From: JBGUVL01 sp964370395
GTDB taxonomy: Bacteria > Bacillota_I > Bacilli_A > Erysipelotrichales > Erysipelotrichaceae
Direction: 5' to 3'
Assembly: GCA_964370395.1 (NCBI GenBank)
Contig: CAYJIZ010000002.1
Coordinates: forward strand, 1-64,000
DNA length: 64,000 bases
How positions within the stretch are numbered: position 1 is the stretch's first letter; each line of letters starts with the position of its first letter. Shown in pieces: positions 1 through 8,842 of this stretch. The notes below the pieces were generated by a model. It saw only the letters and a program-made list of their open reading frames with translations, had not been told where the DNA came from and made no database searches. The translations under genes and the position numbers were made by a program.

Positions 1-43
1 AGCAAGGCTTCCAGTGTTCTTTTTAAAGTGTCTACTTTCCGTT

Positions 44-75
44 GACAACTTCAGTCAAGCTGTTACTTTTTTTTA
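44..75 (+). terminator. possible terminator of a gene ending left of the window
   Basis: An eight-base stem with one mismatch (GACAACTT at 44-51 against AAGCTGTT at 57-64) is followed by a run of T. It could end a plus-strand gene whose last codons lie at the left edge (frame 1 reaches a TGA at 43-45). Too little sequence is visible to name that gene. Nothing else is recognisable in bases 1-72. Confidence 0.3.
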
Positions 76-1014
76 TTGGTTTACTTGTTGAAGTGCTTCT
101 TCTACAAGAGCACAGCACATCTCACTGCGTTTGGCACTCATAATGGCACTTTCTAATTGTTTATTTTCAATACAATGATGAATGTGTTCTACTTCATAAA
201 TCATCTCATACTCAATTGGATGACTCACTTCTCTTTTTACACTTTCTTCATAGATGAAGTAATGCCTTGCTTTCCAGTATTCAGGAACGCGAATATAGCC
301 ATTTTCAAAGTAAAATATCGCATGGTTTTGGGTTAAACCATTCATTGAAATACGACTATTAATTAACACATCATCCATTACTAATGTAAGGCTAACACGC
401 TCACACGTCTGTGTGTCTTCTAGTATTCCCATAGCTTGAAGTTTTGTGTGTTGTGGTTGTAGTAAGAAGTCCAAATAATGAAACGTATAGTTAGCACTAC
501 CATAGATGACTCCTCCTTGGTTTGGATCATGCATCCAAGGTGCGTTTGGATTCGCAAAGCTCGCGCTCATTTCTACTTGGTGTAGTTTTCCTAACGTTTG
601 ATTATCAATAATTTGTTTCAGATCAAGTGTTACTGGTAAGAACACGCTTTTTTGCGCTTCCATTAGAAAACAGTTATTTTGTTTTGCTAATGCGAACACT
701 TCCTGTGCTTCCACCAAAGATAGGGCAATCGGTTTCTCTACTACCACGTGTTTCTTGTGGGATAGAGCAAGTTTGATTTGTTCCACATGGGTAGCGTTGT
801 TAGTAGCGATGTACACGATGTCAACCAAAGGATCGCCATACATTGTTTGATAATTGTCATACACCTTTGTAATGTGATACTGCAAAGCCATCGCATTCGC
901 TTTTTCTAGCGAGCGAGAAGCAATGGCACATACTTCATCACCGTATGTTTTCACCGCTTGAATAAAACGATGGGTAATGGTTGCTGTTGATACAATTCCA
1001 TAACGTAGTCTCAT
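73..1014 (-). CDS. Gfo/Idh/MocA-family NAD(P)-dependent oxidoreductase
   Basis: The 313-residue product starts with the Rossmann strand of this family (RYGIVSTATITHRF, residues 4-17). It carries the hallmark E-K-P motif at residues 93-95 (VVVEKPIAL), whose lysine contacts cofactor and substrate in the family. The rest fits the C-terminal alpha/beta substrate domain of dihydrodiol- or sugar-dehydrogenase-like members. A GTG three codons upstream is in frame but lies inside the AGGTGAT ribosome site, so the ATG at 1014 is preferred. The gene reads in the same direction as the HIT and foldase genes but the HIT terminator separates them. The family acts on sugars, inositols or dihydrodiols; the substrate cannot be read from the sequence. 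Confidence 0.85.
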   Translation of the reverse strand: MRLRYGIVSTATITHRFIQAVKTYGDEVCAIASRSLEKANAMALQYHITKVYDNYQTMYGDPLVDIVYIATNNATHVEQIKLALSHKKHVVVEKPIALSLVEAQEVFALAKQNNCFLMEAQKSVFLPVTLDLKQIIDNQTLGKLHQVEMSASFANPNAPWMHDPNQGGVIYGSANYTFHYLDFLLQPQHTKLQAMGILEDTQTCERVSLTLVMDDVLINSRISMNGLTQNHAIFYFENGYIRVPEYWKARHYFIYEESVKREVSHPIEYEMIYEVEHIHHCIENKQLESAIMSAKRSEMCCALVEEALQQVNQ

Positions 1015-1070
1015 AGTAATCACCTCATTTTAATTGTACTTTAAGTAAAGGGAAGAAACAAATGTAATAC

Positions 1071-1094
1071 AAAAAAAAGAGACTTTCGTCTCTT
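1071..1094 (-). terminator. intrinsic terminator of the HIT/foldase unit
   Basis: On the minus strand a six-base stem (AGAGAC/GTCTCT) with a GAAA tetraloop is followed by eight T. The 5' arm overlaps the TAA stop of the HIT gene (1093-1095). Confidence 0.85.
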
Positions 1095-1488
1095 ATTTTG
1101 TAATGGCATTTAAAATGGCTTGTAAATCTTGTTGTTCACTTTCGTTGAAAGCAATACAGCAAGCATCCTTTTCATCATAGCGAGGAATCAAATGGACGTG
1201 GAAGTGATTGACACTTTGTCCAGCAACCTCATTAATGTTACTCAGAATATTCATTCCATTCGCATTCATTGCTTCGCAAATTTCTTTTCCTAACATCTGT
1301 GCTACTTCCATCACATGTAACATTACTTCACGCTCACACGTTAAGAAATTATCATAGTGTTGTTTTGGCACGACTAAGGTGTGTCCTTTTGTTACTTGAG
1401 AAATATCAAGGAACGCTTTCACATACGCATCTTCATAGACGCTATAAGAGGGAATGTTACCTTCTACAATTTCGCAGAATATACACAT
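1093..1488 (-). CDS. HIT-family nucleotide hydrolase
   Basis: This 131-residue protein has the histidine triad H95-F-H97-V-H99 followed by LIPRY. Its N-terminal C-I-F-C pair (residues 2-5) matches the zinc-binding start of Hint/Hit proteins such as B. subtilis Hit. Members hydrolyse AMP-lysine, AMP-amidates or dinucleotide polyphosphates in the cytosol. It starts just past the end of the lipoprotein foldase gene (2 bp between them) with an AGAGGA ribosome site, so the two are probably co-transcribed. The HIT/PrsA pairing is common in Firmicutes. Length is normal and no key residue is missing. Confidence 0.92.
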   Translation of the reverse strand: MCIFCEIVEGNIPSYSVYEDAYVKAFLDISQVTKGHTLVVPKQHYDNFLTCEREVMLHVMEVAQMLGKEICEAMNANGMNILSNINEVAGQSVNHFHVHLIPRYDEKDACCIAFNESEQQDLQAILNAITK

Positions 1489-1490
1489 AA

Positions 1491-2387
1491 TTAATCCTCT
1501 TGGTATTTTAAGCTATTTTTTAATAATTCTGAATAAATCGCAGCATCATGGATTGCATATCCTGTTTCGTTTAAGTAGTAGTTAAATGCTCTTTCATCAA
1601 TCTTCAATCCTTCTGCATTTGCAGTCGTAATGTTTTTAATTGCATTGATTGCATCATCTTTGATTTCTTTTACTTTTGAACTCACTACTCTTACGATGTA
1701 GTAAGTACTTGTTGTATCATCAAAGATTGCTTTTTCAGAGATTTCTCCATCTTTTAACGTAAGCGTATTTGCCCATACTGCATTAGGAATACCACTTTGG
1801 TTAGTGTAAATTCCTTCACTACCGTTGTATTTTGTTGTATCACCGTATTTTGAAGCAGCAGCTTTCATATCAGGCGTTTTTTCTTTTTTCAACGTTTCTA
1901 ACGCTTCGTTTGCTTTGTCTTTATCAGGTGTTACCATAATTTGAAGTTTTCTCACTTCGTATTCTTTTGCTAATTCATCAATGTTTTTTGAAACGTAAGC
2001 TTCTGTTACTTTTCCAATACGAACATTTAATAATACTGAATTTTTGTAGTAATCTTCTTCATCTTTAAAACCGTTTGTTGTGATGTAGTTGTCCCATTTG
2101 TCTGCACCCACTGATTTTTTTAATGATTCTAATGTGTCTTTTGCTTCTTTTTCAATATCTTTTGTTACAGGGACTGCTTTTTTCACAACTTGTTGTGAAA
2201 TGGCATTCGTAACTGGAGTAATGTTTCCTCTAGAAGACAATCCTAAGTAAACATCACCTTTGGTAATATCATTACCATCAATTGTAATAAGCGCTTCGTT
2301 TTTGTCGCTTACATTTGTGCTTGCATCACTACACCCACTAACGAAAAGTAGTAGGGCACAACATACGAACATTGTTAATTTTTTCAT
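1491..2387 (-). CDS. PrsA-like foldase lipoprotein with a degenerate rotamase domain
   Basis: The 298-residue product begins with a lipoprotein signal ending in V-S-G-C19, so it should be anchored outside the membrane. The middle third resembles a parvulin domain: an HILV-like strand, then a G-ISEKAIFDDTTSTYYIVRV ending. The usual histidine of S-H-I-L-V is replaced (K-L-Q-I-M-V), the GG-x-LG turn is poor, and catalytic activity is doubtful. It follows the membrane-anchored PrsA-like gene by 11 bp with an AGGAGG-type site, so both belong to one unit with HIT. Likely role: chaperone-type foldase for exported proteins. The family is moderately certain; activity is inferred. Confidence 0.75.
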   Translation of the reverse strand: MKKLTMFVCCALLLFVSGCSDASTNVSDKNEALITIDGNDITKGDVYLGLSSRGNITPVTNAISQQVVKKAVPVTKDIEKEAKDTLESLKKSVGADKWDNYITTNGFKDEEDYYKNSVLLNVRIGKVTEAYVSKNIDELAKEYEVRKLQIMVTPDKDKANEALETLKKEKTPDMKAAASKYGDTTKYNGSEGIYTNQSGIPNAVWANTLTLKDGEISEKAIFDDTTSTYYIVRVVSSKVKEIKDDAINAIKNITTANAEGLKIDERAFNYYLNETGYAIHDAAIYSELLKNSLKYQED

Positions 2388-2398
2388 GTGAACCCTCC

Positions 2399-3403
2399 TT
2401 ATTTTTCAACACCGATGTATTTCATCAGTTCTTTTTTCGTTTCTTTGTCTTTGAATTCAATTTTTAATTTTTTCGCTGTATTCCAAACGATTTCTTTTTG
2501 AATGTTTGGATTTTTTTCCATCACGATAGAAGCAATTGATTCTAAGTTAGCATCTTTCGCTAATAACTTGTCTTTCGCTGTGTTTTGAACATAGATTAAA
2601 TGGTAACCGAAATCTGTTTTTACCCATTCACTTGTTTCTCCAGCTTTTAATTTCCAAGCTGCATCTTTGAATTCTTGCACTAAGTTAGACGATTTTAATT
2701 GTACTCCTAAACGTCCACCTTCTTTTGCACTTCCTGGATCATCAGAATACTTCTTTGCTACTGCAGAGAATTTATCACCTTTTTTCAATGCTTTTTCTAC
2801 ATCTTCCATTTTTTTCTTCTCTTCTGCAGTTGGATTTGCAGTATCTTTCACACTTACTAAGATATGTGAAACTTCGATTGGTGATTCACTTTTGTAGATT
2901 TCATCAAACGTTGCAGGGTTTTCTTTAATGTATTCCCCAACTAAACTTGATAATTTAATTTGGTTTAATAAGAAATCTTCAAATTCTGCGGAACCATCGT
3001 ATCCAATTGCATTCAATTGAGGATCCAAATAAGTTTCATAACTATCCCCATATTGTTGTTGCCATTGTGCAACTGAACTCTCGTGAGCTGTTTTTGCTTG
3101 GTCTTCCATCGCATCATCGCTTTCAATGCTATTTGCTACTTCTTTTTCTAATAAAGAATATAACATAGCGATACCACTCTTCGTACCATCGCTTTCAGTG
3201 TTGTACAAACTTTTGTAAAATGAGTCTGCTGTGTAATTATAGTCATCTGTTGAAAAAATGACGTCCTTTCCATCCACTGTTTTGCCTGGAATTCTATCCT
3301 TGTTTGTGTCCCATGCAAAATAAACTGCAAAGGAAATGAAAATAACACCAACAAGAATAACAAACCAAAACTTTTTTAGTATTTCTAAAGCTTGTTCTTT
3401 CAT
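2399..3403 (-). CDS. membrane-anchored PrsA-like peptidyl-prolyl isomerase (parvulin)
   Basis: The 334-residue protein has a short cytoplasmic N-terminus, one membrane helix (about 12-30) and an extracellular part. The rotamase domain spans about 178-275, with VSHILVS at 178-184, the YSDDPGSAKEGGRLG segment and the FGYHLIYV ending of active parvulins. An in-frame start eight codons upstream exists, but the ATG at 3403 has a perfect AGGAGG site eight bases away and is chosen. It is the first gene of the foldase/HIT unit; a TATAAT-like -10 lies at 3430-3435 on the minus strand. Likely role: folding of secreted proteins at the membrane surface. PrsA proteins are usually lipoproteins, so the membrane-helix anchor is a variation. 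Confidence 0.85.
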   Translation of the reverse strand: MKEQALEILKKFWFVILVGVIFISFAVYFAWDTNKDRIPGKTVDGKDVIFSTDDYNYTADSFYKSLYNTESDGTKSGIAMLYSLLEKEVANSIESDDAMEDQAKTAHESSVAQWQQQYGDSYETYLDPQLNAIGYDGSAEFEDFLLNQIKLSSLVGEYIKENPATFDEIYKSESPIEVSHILVSVKDTANPTAEEKKKMEDVEKALKKGDKFSAVAKKYSDDPGSAKEGGRLGVQLKSSNLVQEFKDAAWKLKAGETSEWVKTDFGYHLIYVQNTAKDKLLAKDANLESIASIVMEKNPNIQKEIVWNTAKKLKIEFKDKETKKELMKYIGVEK

Positions 3404-3481
3404 GTAAATCCTCCTAAACGTACTCAATAATTATATGATAAAACGATTACAAATTCTAGTATTTCTGAAAAATACGAAAAT

Positions 3482-3507
3482 TTCACACATATGTGAACAA
3501 AACATAT
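3482..3507. promoter_or_regulatory. overlapping inverted repeats between foldase and suf promoters
   Basis: TTCACA-4-TGTGAA (3482-3497) overlaps ATATGT-7-ACATAT (3489-3507). The site lies between the divergent foldase and suf promoters, about 20 bp upstream of the suf -35. It could be an operator; no regulator is identified. Confidence 0.35.
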
Positions 3508-3527
3508 CCGAAAAAGTATCGTTTTAA

Positions 3528-3556
3528 TTGTATGAATATAGCAAATTTGGTAGAAT
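3528..3556 (+). promoter_or_regulatory. sigma-A type promoter of the suf operon
   Basis: TTGTAT and TAGAAT are separated by 17 bp, with the first start codon 26 bp downstream of the -10. Confidence 0.7.
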
Positions 3557-3582
3557 AATACTTACTGAGAGGATGATGGTTT

Positions 3583-4392
3583 ATGTCAAAATTAGTAATT
3601 AAGAATTTACATGTAAATGTGGAAGGAAAAGAGATTCTAAGAGGAATCGATTTAACAATAAATGAAAATGAAATCCATGCGTTAATGGGTCCAAATGGGA
3701 ATGGAAAGAGTACTTTGTTAGCGGCGATTATGGGAAACCCTAAATACACGATCAGCGAGGGAAGTATTACATTAGATGGAAACGATGTATTAGCAATGAG
3801 TGTTGACGAAAGAAGTCGTGCGGGTATTTTCTTAGGGATGCAATACCCACAAGAAATTTCAGGTGTGAACAACTCTGACTTTTTACGCGCTGCCATGAAT
3901 GCACGTTTAGAAAAACCAATTTCTTTATTTAAGTTTATCAAAGAGATGGAAGGTTCAATTAAGGAATTAGAAATGAAACCTGATTTAGCCCACCGTTATT
4001 TAAACGAAGGGTTTTCTGGTGGTGAGAAAAAACGTAATGAAATCGTGCAAATGAAAATGTTGAAGCCTACATTAGCGATGCTAGATGAGATTGATTCAGG
4101 TTTGGATGTCGATGCACTGAAAGTAGTAGCGAAAGCAATTTTAAAACAACAGGAAGAAACAGGTGTTTCTTTGTTGGTAGTTTCGCATTATGAACGATTC
4201 TATGATTTATTGAAACCTACGCATGCCCACATTTTAATCGATGGAAAAATCGTTGAAGAAGGTGGCTATGACTTAGTAAATAAAGTAGATAGCGAAGGGT
4301 ACGAATGGGTATTAGAAAAACACAACATCACATTACAAAAAGAAGCGAAGAAACAAGTCATTCGTTTGGATGCATGTGGAGCGAAGAAATAA
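3583..4392 (+). CDS. sufC: SUF Fe-S assembly ATPase SufC
   Basis: The 269-residue protein has Walker A GPNGNGKST (36-44), the signature FSGGEKKRNEI (144-154) that is typical of SufC rather than transporters, and Walker B LAMLDEIDSGLDVDAL (164-179). There are no membrane segments. SufC powers the SufB-SufC-SufD scaffold that builds iron-sulfur clusters in the cytosol. It is the first gene of a six-gene operon with its own promoter; ribosome site GAGAGGATG. The tail is some 15 residues longer than in B. subtilis SufC. Confidence 0.97.
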   Translation: MSKLVIKNLHVNVEGKEILRGIDLTINENEIHALMGPNGNGKSTLLAAIMGNPKYTISEGSITLDGNDVLAMSVDERSRAGIFLGMQYPQEISGVNNSDFLRAAMNARLEKPISLFKFIKEMEGSIKELEMKPDLAHRYLNEGFSGGEKKRNEIVQMKMLKPTLAMLDEIDSGLDVDALKVVAKAILKQQEETGVSLLVVSHYERFYDLLKPTHAHILIDGKIVEEGGYDLVNKVDSEGYEWVLEKHNITLQKEAKKQVIRLDACGAKK

Positions 4393-4393
4393 T

Positions 4394-5185
4394 ATGGCTT
4401 TTTTAGAAATAAACAAGGATGGTGTGTACCAATACTCATATTGTGGTGAAGAAGAAAACATCACGATTGAATTGAAAGAAAATGTGAATGCTACCGTTAT
4501 GGTTAGCTTTGATGGTGACACGATGAAGGTGCAAAAAAAGATTGTACTGAAAGAAAACAGTACATTGCATTTATTGTATCGTAATGCATCTTTGCACTTC
4601 ACCAGTGAAGAACACGTACAAGTGTTTGAAAATGCAAAATTACACGTAGGGTATTTTGAAGTGAACAATGCGGTTACGAAAGTGAAAGCATTGTATGAAT
4701 TGTTAGATAGAGAAGCAAGCGTAGATGTGATTACGACTACGTATGCAACCAAAGCAAAAGATTACGATATTACATGTTTGCATAAACATGCAAGTACGTA
4801 TTCTAATATGGAAAACTATGCGATTAATGATCACGATGGAAAAATCAACATTGTCGCTAGTGGAAACATTCAAAAGGGTGCGAAAGGAAGTAAATCGCAC
4901 CAAGCAACACGAGTGCTTACATTAGTGGAAAAAGAGAGTGTAAAAGTGACACCGTTATTATTAATTGATGAAAATGATGTAGAGGCGAGTCATGCTTGTG
5001 GGATTGGTGAAATGAATGAAGATCATTTGTATTACTTACAAACAAGAGGATTAAACAAACGCCAAGCATTAGGATTATTAACACTTAGTTATTTGTTACC
5101 GATTGTAAAGGTGGTAGAACACAATGAACAATTGAAACAAATGATGGAAGACGAAATTCAAAGTAAGGTGGGGTTAGCATGTTAG
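4394..5185 (+). CDS. sufD: short SufD-type scaffold subunit
   Basis: The 263-residue protein has the SufBD C-terminal signature (SHACGIGEMNEDHLYYLQTRGL, then LLTLSYLLPIV) and the beta-helix-like middle with VLTLVEKESVKVTPLLLIDE. SufD partners SufB and SufC in the scaffold complex. It is much shorter than B. subtilis SufD (over 400 residues): the N-terminal helical region is essentially absent. The start at 4394, one base after the sufC stop, is chosen; an in-frame upstream ATG lies inside sufC. Its last 7 bases overlap sufS, which implies translational coupling. Assignment as SufD rather than SufB rests on the full-length SufB encoded downstream. Confidence 0.88.
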   Translation: MAFLEINKDGVYQYSYCGEEENITIELKENVNATVMVSFDGDTMKVQKKIVLKENSTLHLLYRNASLHFTSEEHVQVFENAKLHVGYFEVNNAVTKVKALYELLDREASVDVITTTYATKAKDYDITCLHKHASTYSNMENYAINDHDGKINIVASGNIQKGAKGSKSHQATRVLTLVEKESVKVTPLLLIDENDVEASHACGIGEMNEDHLYYLQTRGLNKRQALGLLTLSYLLPIVKVVEHNEQLKQMMEDEIQSKVGLAC

Positions 5186-6411
5186 ATGTGATGAAAATCA
5201 GAAATGATTTTCCAATGTTGAAAAACAAATCAAAAAAAGGACATGACATCATTTATTTTGATAATGCTGCAACGACTTTTAAACCGCAATGTGTCATTGA
5301 TGCTGTGGTAGATTATTATACGAAATACAGTGTCAATGCGCATCGTGGTGACTACGAACTAAGTTACCAAGTGGATGTTGCTTTTGAAGGAGCAAGAAAA
5401 CGAGTTGCTCACTTTCTTAATTGCGACAGCAAAGAAGTGGTTTTCACATCCGGTGCGAGTGAAGCATTGAACTTAGTCGCATATGGATATGGACAAACAC
5501 ACTTACAACCTGGGGACATCGTTTTAAGTGATGAGGCAGAACATGCTTCAAGTATTTTACCTTGGATGAAAGCGTGTGAAGAAAGTGGTGCCACTTTAGA
5601 TTACATTCCTTTGGATGAGCAAGGACGTATGCATATTGAAACGTTCAAAGCGAAAATGAATGAAAAAGTGAAAGTTATCGCATTGGCACAAATTACGAAC
5701 GTATTAGGGTATGCTTTGCCAATCAAGGAAATTTGCGAAATTGCACATGCTTATGGAGCGATTGTAGTGGTGGATGCAGCACAATCCATTCCGCATAGAA
5801 AAGTTGATGTGAAAGAGCTAGATTGTGACTTTTTGGCTTTCTCAGCACATAAATTATGTGGACCAACTGGAATTGGGGTATTGTATGGTAAATACGATTT
5901 GCTTCAAGAGACAAAACCTTTCATGTTAGGGGGAGGAAGCAACGCACGTTTTGATATGTGTGGAAATATTTTATTGAAAGATGCTCCTTATAAATTTGAA
6001 AGTGGAACACCAGCAATTGAAGCGGTGTTAGGAATGAAAGCAGCCATTGATTATATTAGTGAAATTGGTTTAGAAGCAATTGATGCTTATGAAAGACAAT
6101 TGAAACAATATTTAGTGGACCAAATGAAACAACTAGATAACGTCATTATCTACAATGAAGACAACGACAGTGGTATTGTTACTTTCAATATCAAAGATGT
6201 GTTCTCGCAAGATGCAGCGACTTACTTTAGTGATCATGGAATTTCACTTCGCAGTGGGCAACACTGTGCCAAGTTATTGATGGATAAATTACAAACGAGT
6301 AGTACACTACGTGCGAGTGTCTATTTCTATAATACAAAAGAAGAAGTTGATCGTTTTATTGAGGTGTGCAAACAAATTAATAAAGACAGTATGTTAGATG
6401 TATTCTTTTAG
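5179..6411 (+). CDS. sufS: cysteine desulfurase SufS
   Basis: The 410-residue PLP enzyme carries the group II desulfurase motifs: FSAHKLCGPTG with PLP lysine K225, and SLRSGQHCAK with the persulfide cysteine C363. It strips sulfur from cysteine and passes it to SufU. The start overlaps the sufD end and follows an AAGGTGGGG site. Length and residues are normal. It is the sulfur donor for the scaffold encoded around it. Confidence 0.97.
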   Translation: MLDVMKIRNDFPMLKNKSKKGHDIIYFDNAATTFKPQCVIDAVVDYYTKYSVNAHRGDYELSYQVDVAFEGARKRVAHFLNCDSKEVVFTSGASEALNLVAYGYGQTHLQPGDIVLSDEAEHASSILPWMKACEESGATLDYIPLDEQGRMHIETFKAKMNEKVKVIALAQITNVLGYALPIKEICEIAHAYGAIVVVDAAQSIPHRKVDVKELDCDFLAFSAHKLCGPTGIGVLYGKYDLLQETKPFMLGGGSNARFDMCGNILLKDAPYKFESGTPAIEAVLGMKAAIDYISEIGLEAIDAYERQLKQYLVDQMKQLDNVIIYNEDNDSGIVTFNIKDVFSQDAATYFSDHGISLRSGQHCAKLLMDKLQTSSTLRASVYFYNTKEEVDRFIEVCKQINKDSMLDVFF

Positions 6412-6422
6412 GAGGTAGTAAG

Positions 6423-6866
6423 ATGAATGATATGTTAAAGGATCCACTTGTATTACGTAGTATTATAATGGATCATTACGAATACCCAAGAAATCATGAA
6501 TTAAAAGAGGATGATCGTTATTTGAAAAAACATATGGCGAGTGAATCTTGTATTGATGATATTCATGTACAAGCGTTAATTGAAGACAAAAAAATCAAAG
6601 ATATTTGTTTTGATGGTGTAGCTTGTACGATTGCAACAAGTTCTACATCGATTATGTCTGAATTATTAATTGGTAAGGATATCGATGAAGCAAAACAGAT
6701 TAATGAGCAATATCGTAATATGATTGATGGAAAGCAATACGATGAAGATGCGTTAGAAGAAGCGGTAGCATTTCAAAATGTTGGTCGCCAAGCGAATCGC
6801 ATTCATTGTGCAACCATTGGTTGGGATGCGATTATCGCATTGATTGAGGAAAGTGAGGAAGTCTAA
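6423..6866 (+). CDS. sufU: sulfur-relay zinc protein SufU
   Basis: The 147-residue IscU-like protein has the three cysteines expected for SufU: C43 (ESCIDD, with D45), C68 (GVACTIATSST) and C129 (IHCATIGW). In Firmicutes SufU is a zinc-dependent sulfurtransferase that takes persulfide from SufS. A GGAGG site precedes the ATG. Its last base pair overlaps the sufB start. The usual glycine after the first cysteine (C-G-D) is isoleucine here, a small departure from the consensus. Confidence 0.94.
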   Translation: MNDMLKDPLVLRSIIMDHYEYPRNHELKEDDRYLKKHMASESCIDDIHVQALIEDKKIKDICFDGVACTIATSSTSIMSELLIGKDIDEAKQINEQYRNMIDGKQYDEDALEEAVAFQNVGRQANRIHCATIGWDAIIALIEESEEV

Positions 6867-8263
6867 TGAATGAAAAAAACATCCCTGTTGGGGATTACAA
6901 ATATGGCTTCCACGATGAAGATACAAGTGTTTATCAAACGAAAAAAGGGTTAAGCAGAGAAGTCATTGAAGAAATCTCAGCGATCAAACAAGAACCTGAA
7001 TGGATGAAAGAGTATCGTTTAAAAGCATACGAATCGTTTATGAGTAAAGAGATGCAAACATGGGGTCCTAATTTAGATGATTTGCATTTTGATGAATATA
7101 CGTATTATATTAAACCGAGTGAAAAAACAGAAAATAGTTGGGATGATGTTCCTGATAAGATTAAAGAAACATTTGATCGTATTGGAATTCCAGAAGCAGA
7201 AAAAGAATTTTTGGCAGGAGTAACAACACAATATGATTCAGAAGCTGTTTATCACAATATGTTAGAAGAAGTGGAAGAAAAAGGTGTTATCTTCTTGGAT
7301 ACGGATTCTGCCTTGAAACAACATCCTGAATTATTTAAGAAGTACTTTGGTACATTGGTACCTTATAGTGATAATAAATTCTCGGCTTTAAACAGTTGTG
7401 TTTGGAGTGGAGGAAGTTTTATCTATGTACCAAAAGGAGTGAAGTTAGACAAACCATTGCAATCGTATTTCCGTATTAATACAGAGCGAATGGGGCAGTT
7501 TGAAAGAACGCTTATCATTGTTGATGAAGGGGCAGATGTACATTATGTAGAAGGATGTACTGCACCAAATTACAGCAAAGAGAGCTTGCATGCTGCAGTG
7601 GTTGAGATTTTTGTACACAAAGATGCGCATTGTCGTTATTCAACAGTACAAAACTGGTCTGATAACATCATGAACCTTGTAACCAAACGTGCAAAGGTAT
7701 TTGAAAACGGTAGTATGGAATGGATTGATGGAAACATCGGTTCAAAAACAAATATGAAATACCCAGCTTGTATTTTAGCGGAACCATATGCAAAAGGAAC
7801 ATGTATTTCGATTGCAGTAGCGGGGAAAAACCAAATTCAAGATGCGGGAGCGAAAATGATTCATTTGGCACCAAATACTTCCAGTAACATCATTTCAAAA
7901 TCCATATCTCGTAATGGGGGAGAAGTGAATTATCGCGGAATGGTCTCACATGGACCAAATGCAACACAAGCCAAAAGTAAAGTGGAATGTGATACGTTAA
8001 TTTTAGATGATCTTTCACGCAGTGATACGATTCCATTAAATGCGACGATGACAAATTCATCAACAATTGAACACGAAGCGACAGTTTCAAAAATTAGTGA
8101 AGACCAATTGTTTTATTTAATGAGTCGTGGTCTGACAAAAGAAAGTGCAACAGAAATGATAGTAATGGGATTTTTAGAACCATTTACACGTGAATTACCT
8201 ATGGAGTATGCTGTTGAATTAAACCAATTGTTGAAGATTGATATGGAAGGAAGCATTGGATAA
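6866..8263 (+). CDS. sufB: Fe-S scaffold protein SufB
   Basis: The 465-residue protein is a full-length SufB: an N-terminal KYGFHDEDTSVYQTKKGLS segment, the WSGGSFIYVPKGVKLDKPLQ core, and the C-terminal MSRGLTKESATEMIVMGFLEP helix. It forms the cluster-binding scaffold with SufD and SufC. It overlaps sufU by one base and the 5-FCL gene by one base (TAATG), so this half of the operon is tightly coupled. Confidence 0.97.
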   Translation: MNEKNIPVGDYKYGFHDEDTSVYQTKKGLSREVIEEISAIKQEPEWMKEYRLKAYESFMSKEMQTWGPNLDDLHFDEYTYYIKPSEKTENSWDDVPDKIKETFDRIGIPEAEKEFLAGVTTQYDSEAVYHNMLEEVEEKGVIFLDTDSALKQHPELFKKYFGTLVPYSDNKFSALNSCVWSGGSFIYVPKGVKLDKPLQSYFRINTERMGQFERTLIIVDEGADVHYVEGCTAPNYSKESLHAAVVEIFVHKDAHCRYSTVQNWSDNIMNLVTKRAKVFENGSMEWIDGNIGSKTNMKYPACILAEPYAKGTCISIAVAGKNQIQDAGAKMIHLAPNTSSNIISKSISRNGGEVNYRGMVSHGPNATQAKSKVECDTLILDDLSRSDTIPLNATMTNSSTIEHEATVSKISEDQLFYLMSRGLTKESATEMIVMGFLEPFTRELPMEYAVELNQLLKIDMEGSIG

Positions 8264-8790
8264 TGAAAGATGTTTTACGTAAACAAGCACTACAAAAAAG
8301 AAGTTTGCTATCGGCAAGTGAAATGGCAGAGAAAAGCAATCAAATTGTAGAGCGTTTACTCCCTTTATTAAAAGATAAGAAAACAATAGGTATTTATATT
8401 GCGATGCCAGATGAGGTAGATGTGACTTCCTTGATGTTTCTGTATGACTTTGTTGGTGCACCTAAAGTTCGCAATACACAATTTATGGATTTCTTTTTAA
8501 TTCGTAGTATTGATGACTTGCAACCGGGTTGTCTAGGTATTTTAGAACCAACCACAAATGTCATCATTGAACCAAATGATTTTGATGCGATTATTGTGCC
8601 ACTTGTTGCATTTGATGAAAACAAAAATCGTATTGGACATGGAAAAGGATATTATGATCGCTACCTTGCAACAACAAGTGCATTAAAAATCGGGGTTGCA
8701 TTTGAAGCACAAAAAGTAGAACCATTTACAAAGAGTTCACATGATGTTACTTTGGATTACATCGTAAGTGAAACAAAACAATACAAATAA
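8263..8790 (+). CDS. 5-formyltetrahydrofolate cyclo-ligase
   Basis: The 175-residue protein has the 5-FCL signature GHGKGYYDRYL and the IVPLVAFDENKNRIG strand before it, plus the lysine-rich N-terminus (MKDVLRKQALQKR). The enzyme converts 5-formyl-THF to 5,10-methenyl-THF with ATP. It is the last gene of the suf operon, with a one-base overlap with sufB; an Fe-S and folate link in one transcript is unusual. Its stop codon overlaps the operon terminator. Confidence 0.93.
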   Translation: MKDVLRKQALQKRSLLSASEMAEKSNQIVERLLPLLKDKKTIGIYIAMPDEVDVTSLMFLYDFVGAPKVRNTQFMDFFLIRSIDDLQPGCLGILEPTTNVIIEPNDFDAIIVPLVAFDENKNRIGHGKGYYDRYLATTSALKIGVAFEAQKVEPFTKSSHDVTLDYIVSETKQYK

Positions 8791-8818
8791 CAACTAGTGT
8801 ATGAGCTAGTTGTTTTTT
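8789..8818 (+). terminator. terminator of the suf operon
   Basis: A perfect nine-base stem AACAACTAG/CTAGTTGTT (8789-8797, 8806-8814) is followed by T residues. The 5' arm overlaps the TAA of the 5-FCL gene. Confidence 0.88.
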
Positions 8819-8842
8819 ATTTGATTAAAATGAATTGGGATA

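Noticed and set aside
3482..3497. Rex box at the suf promoter
   Set aside because: The half-sites are in the reverse order (TTCACA then TGTGAA), so it does not match Rex.
3483..3941. 152-codon open frame antisense to sufC
   Set aside because: No ribosome site, low-complexity translation, and the opposite strand holds a clear sufC.
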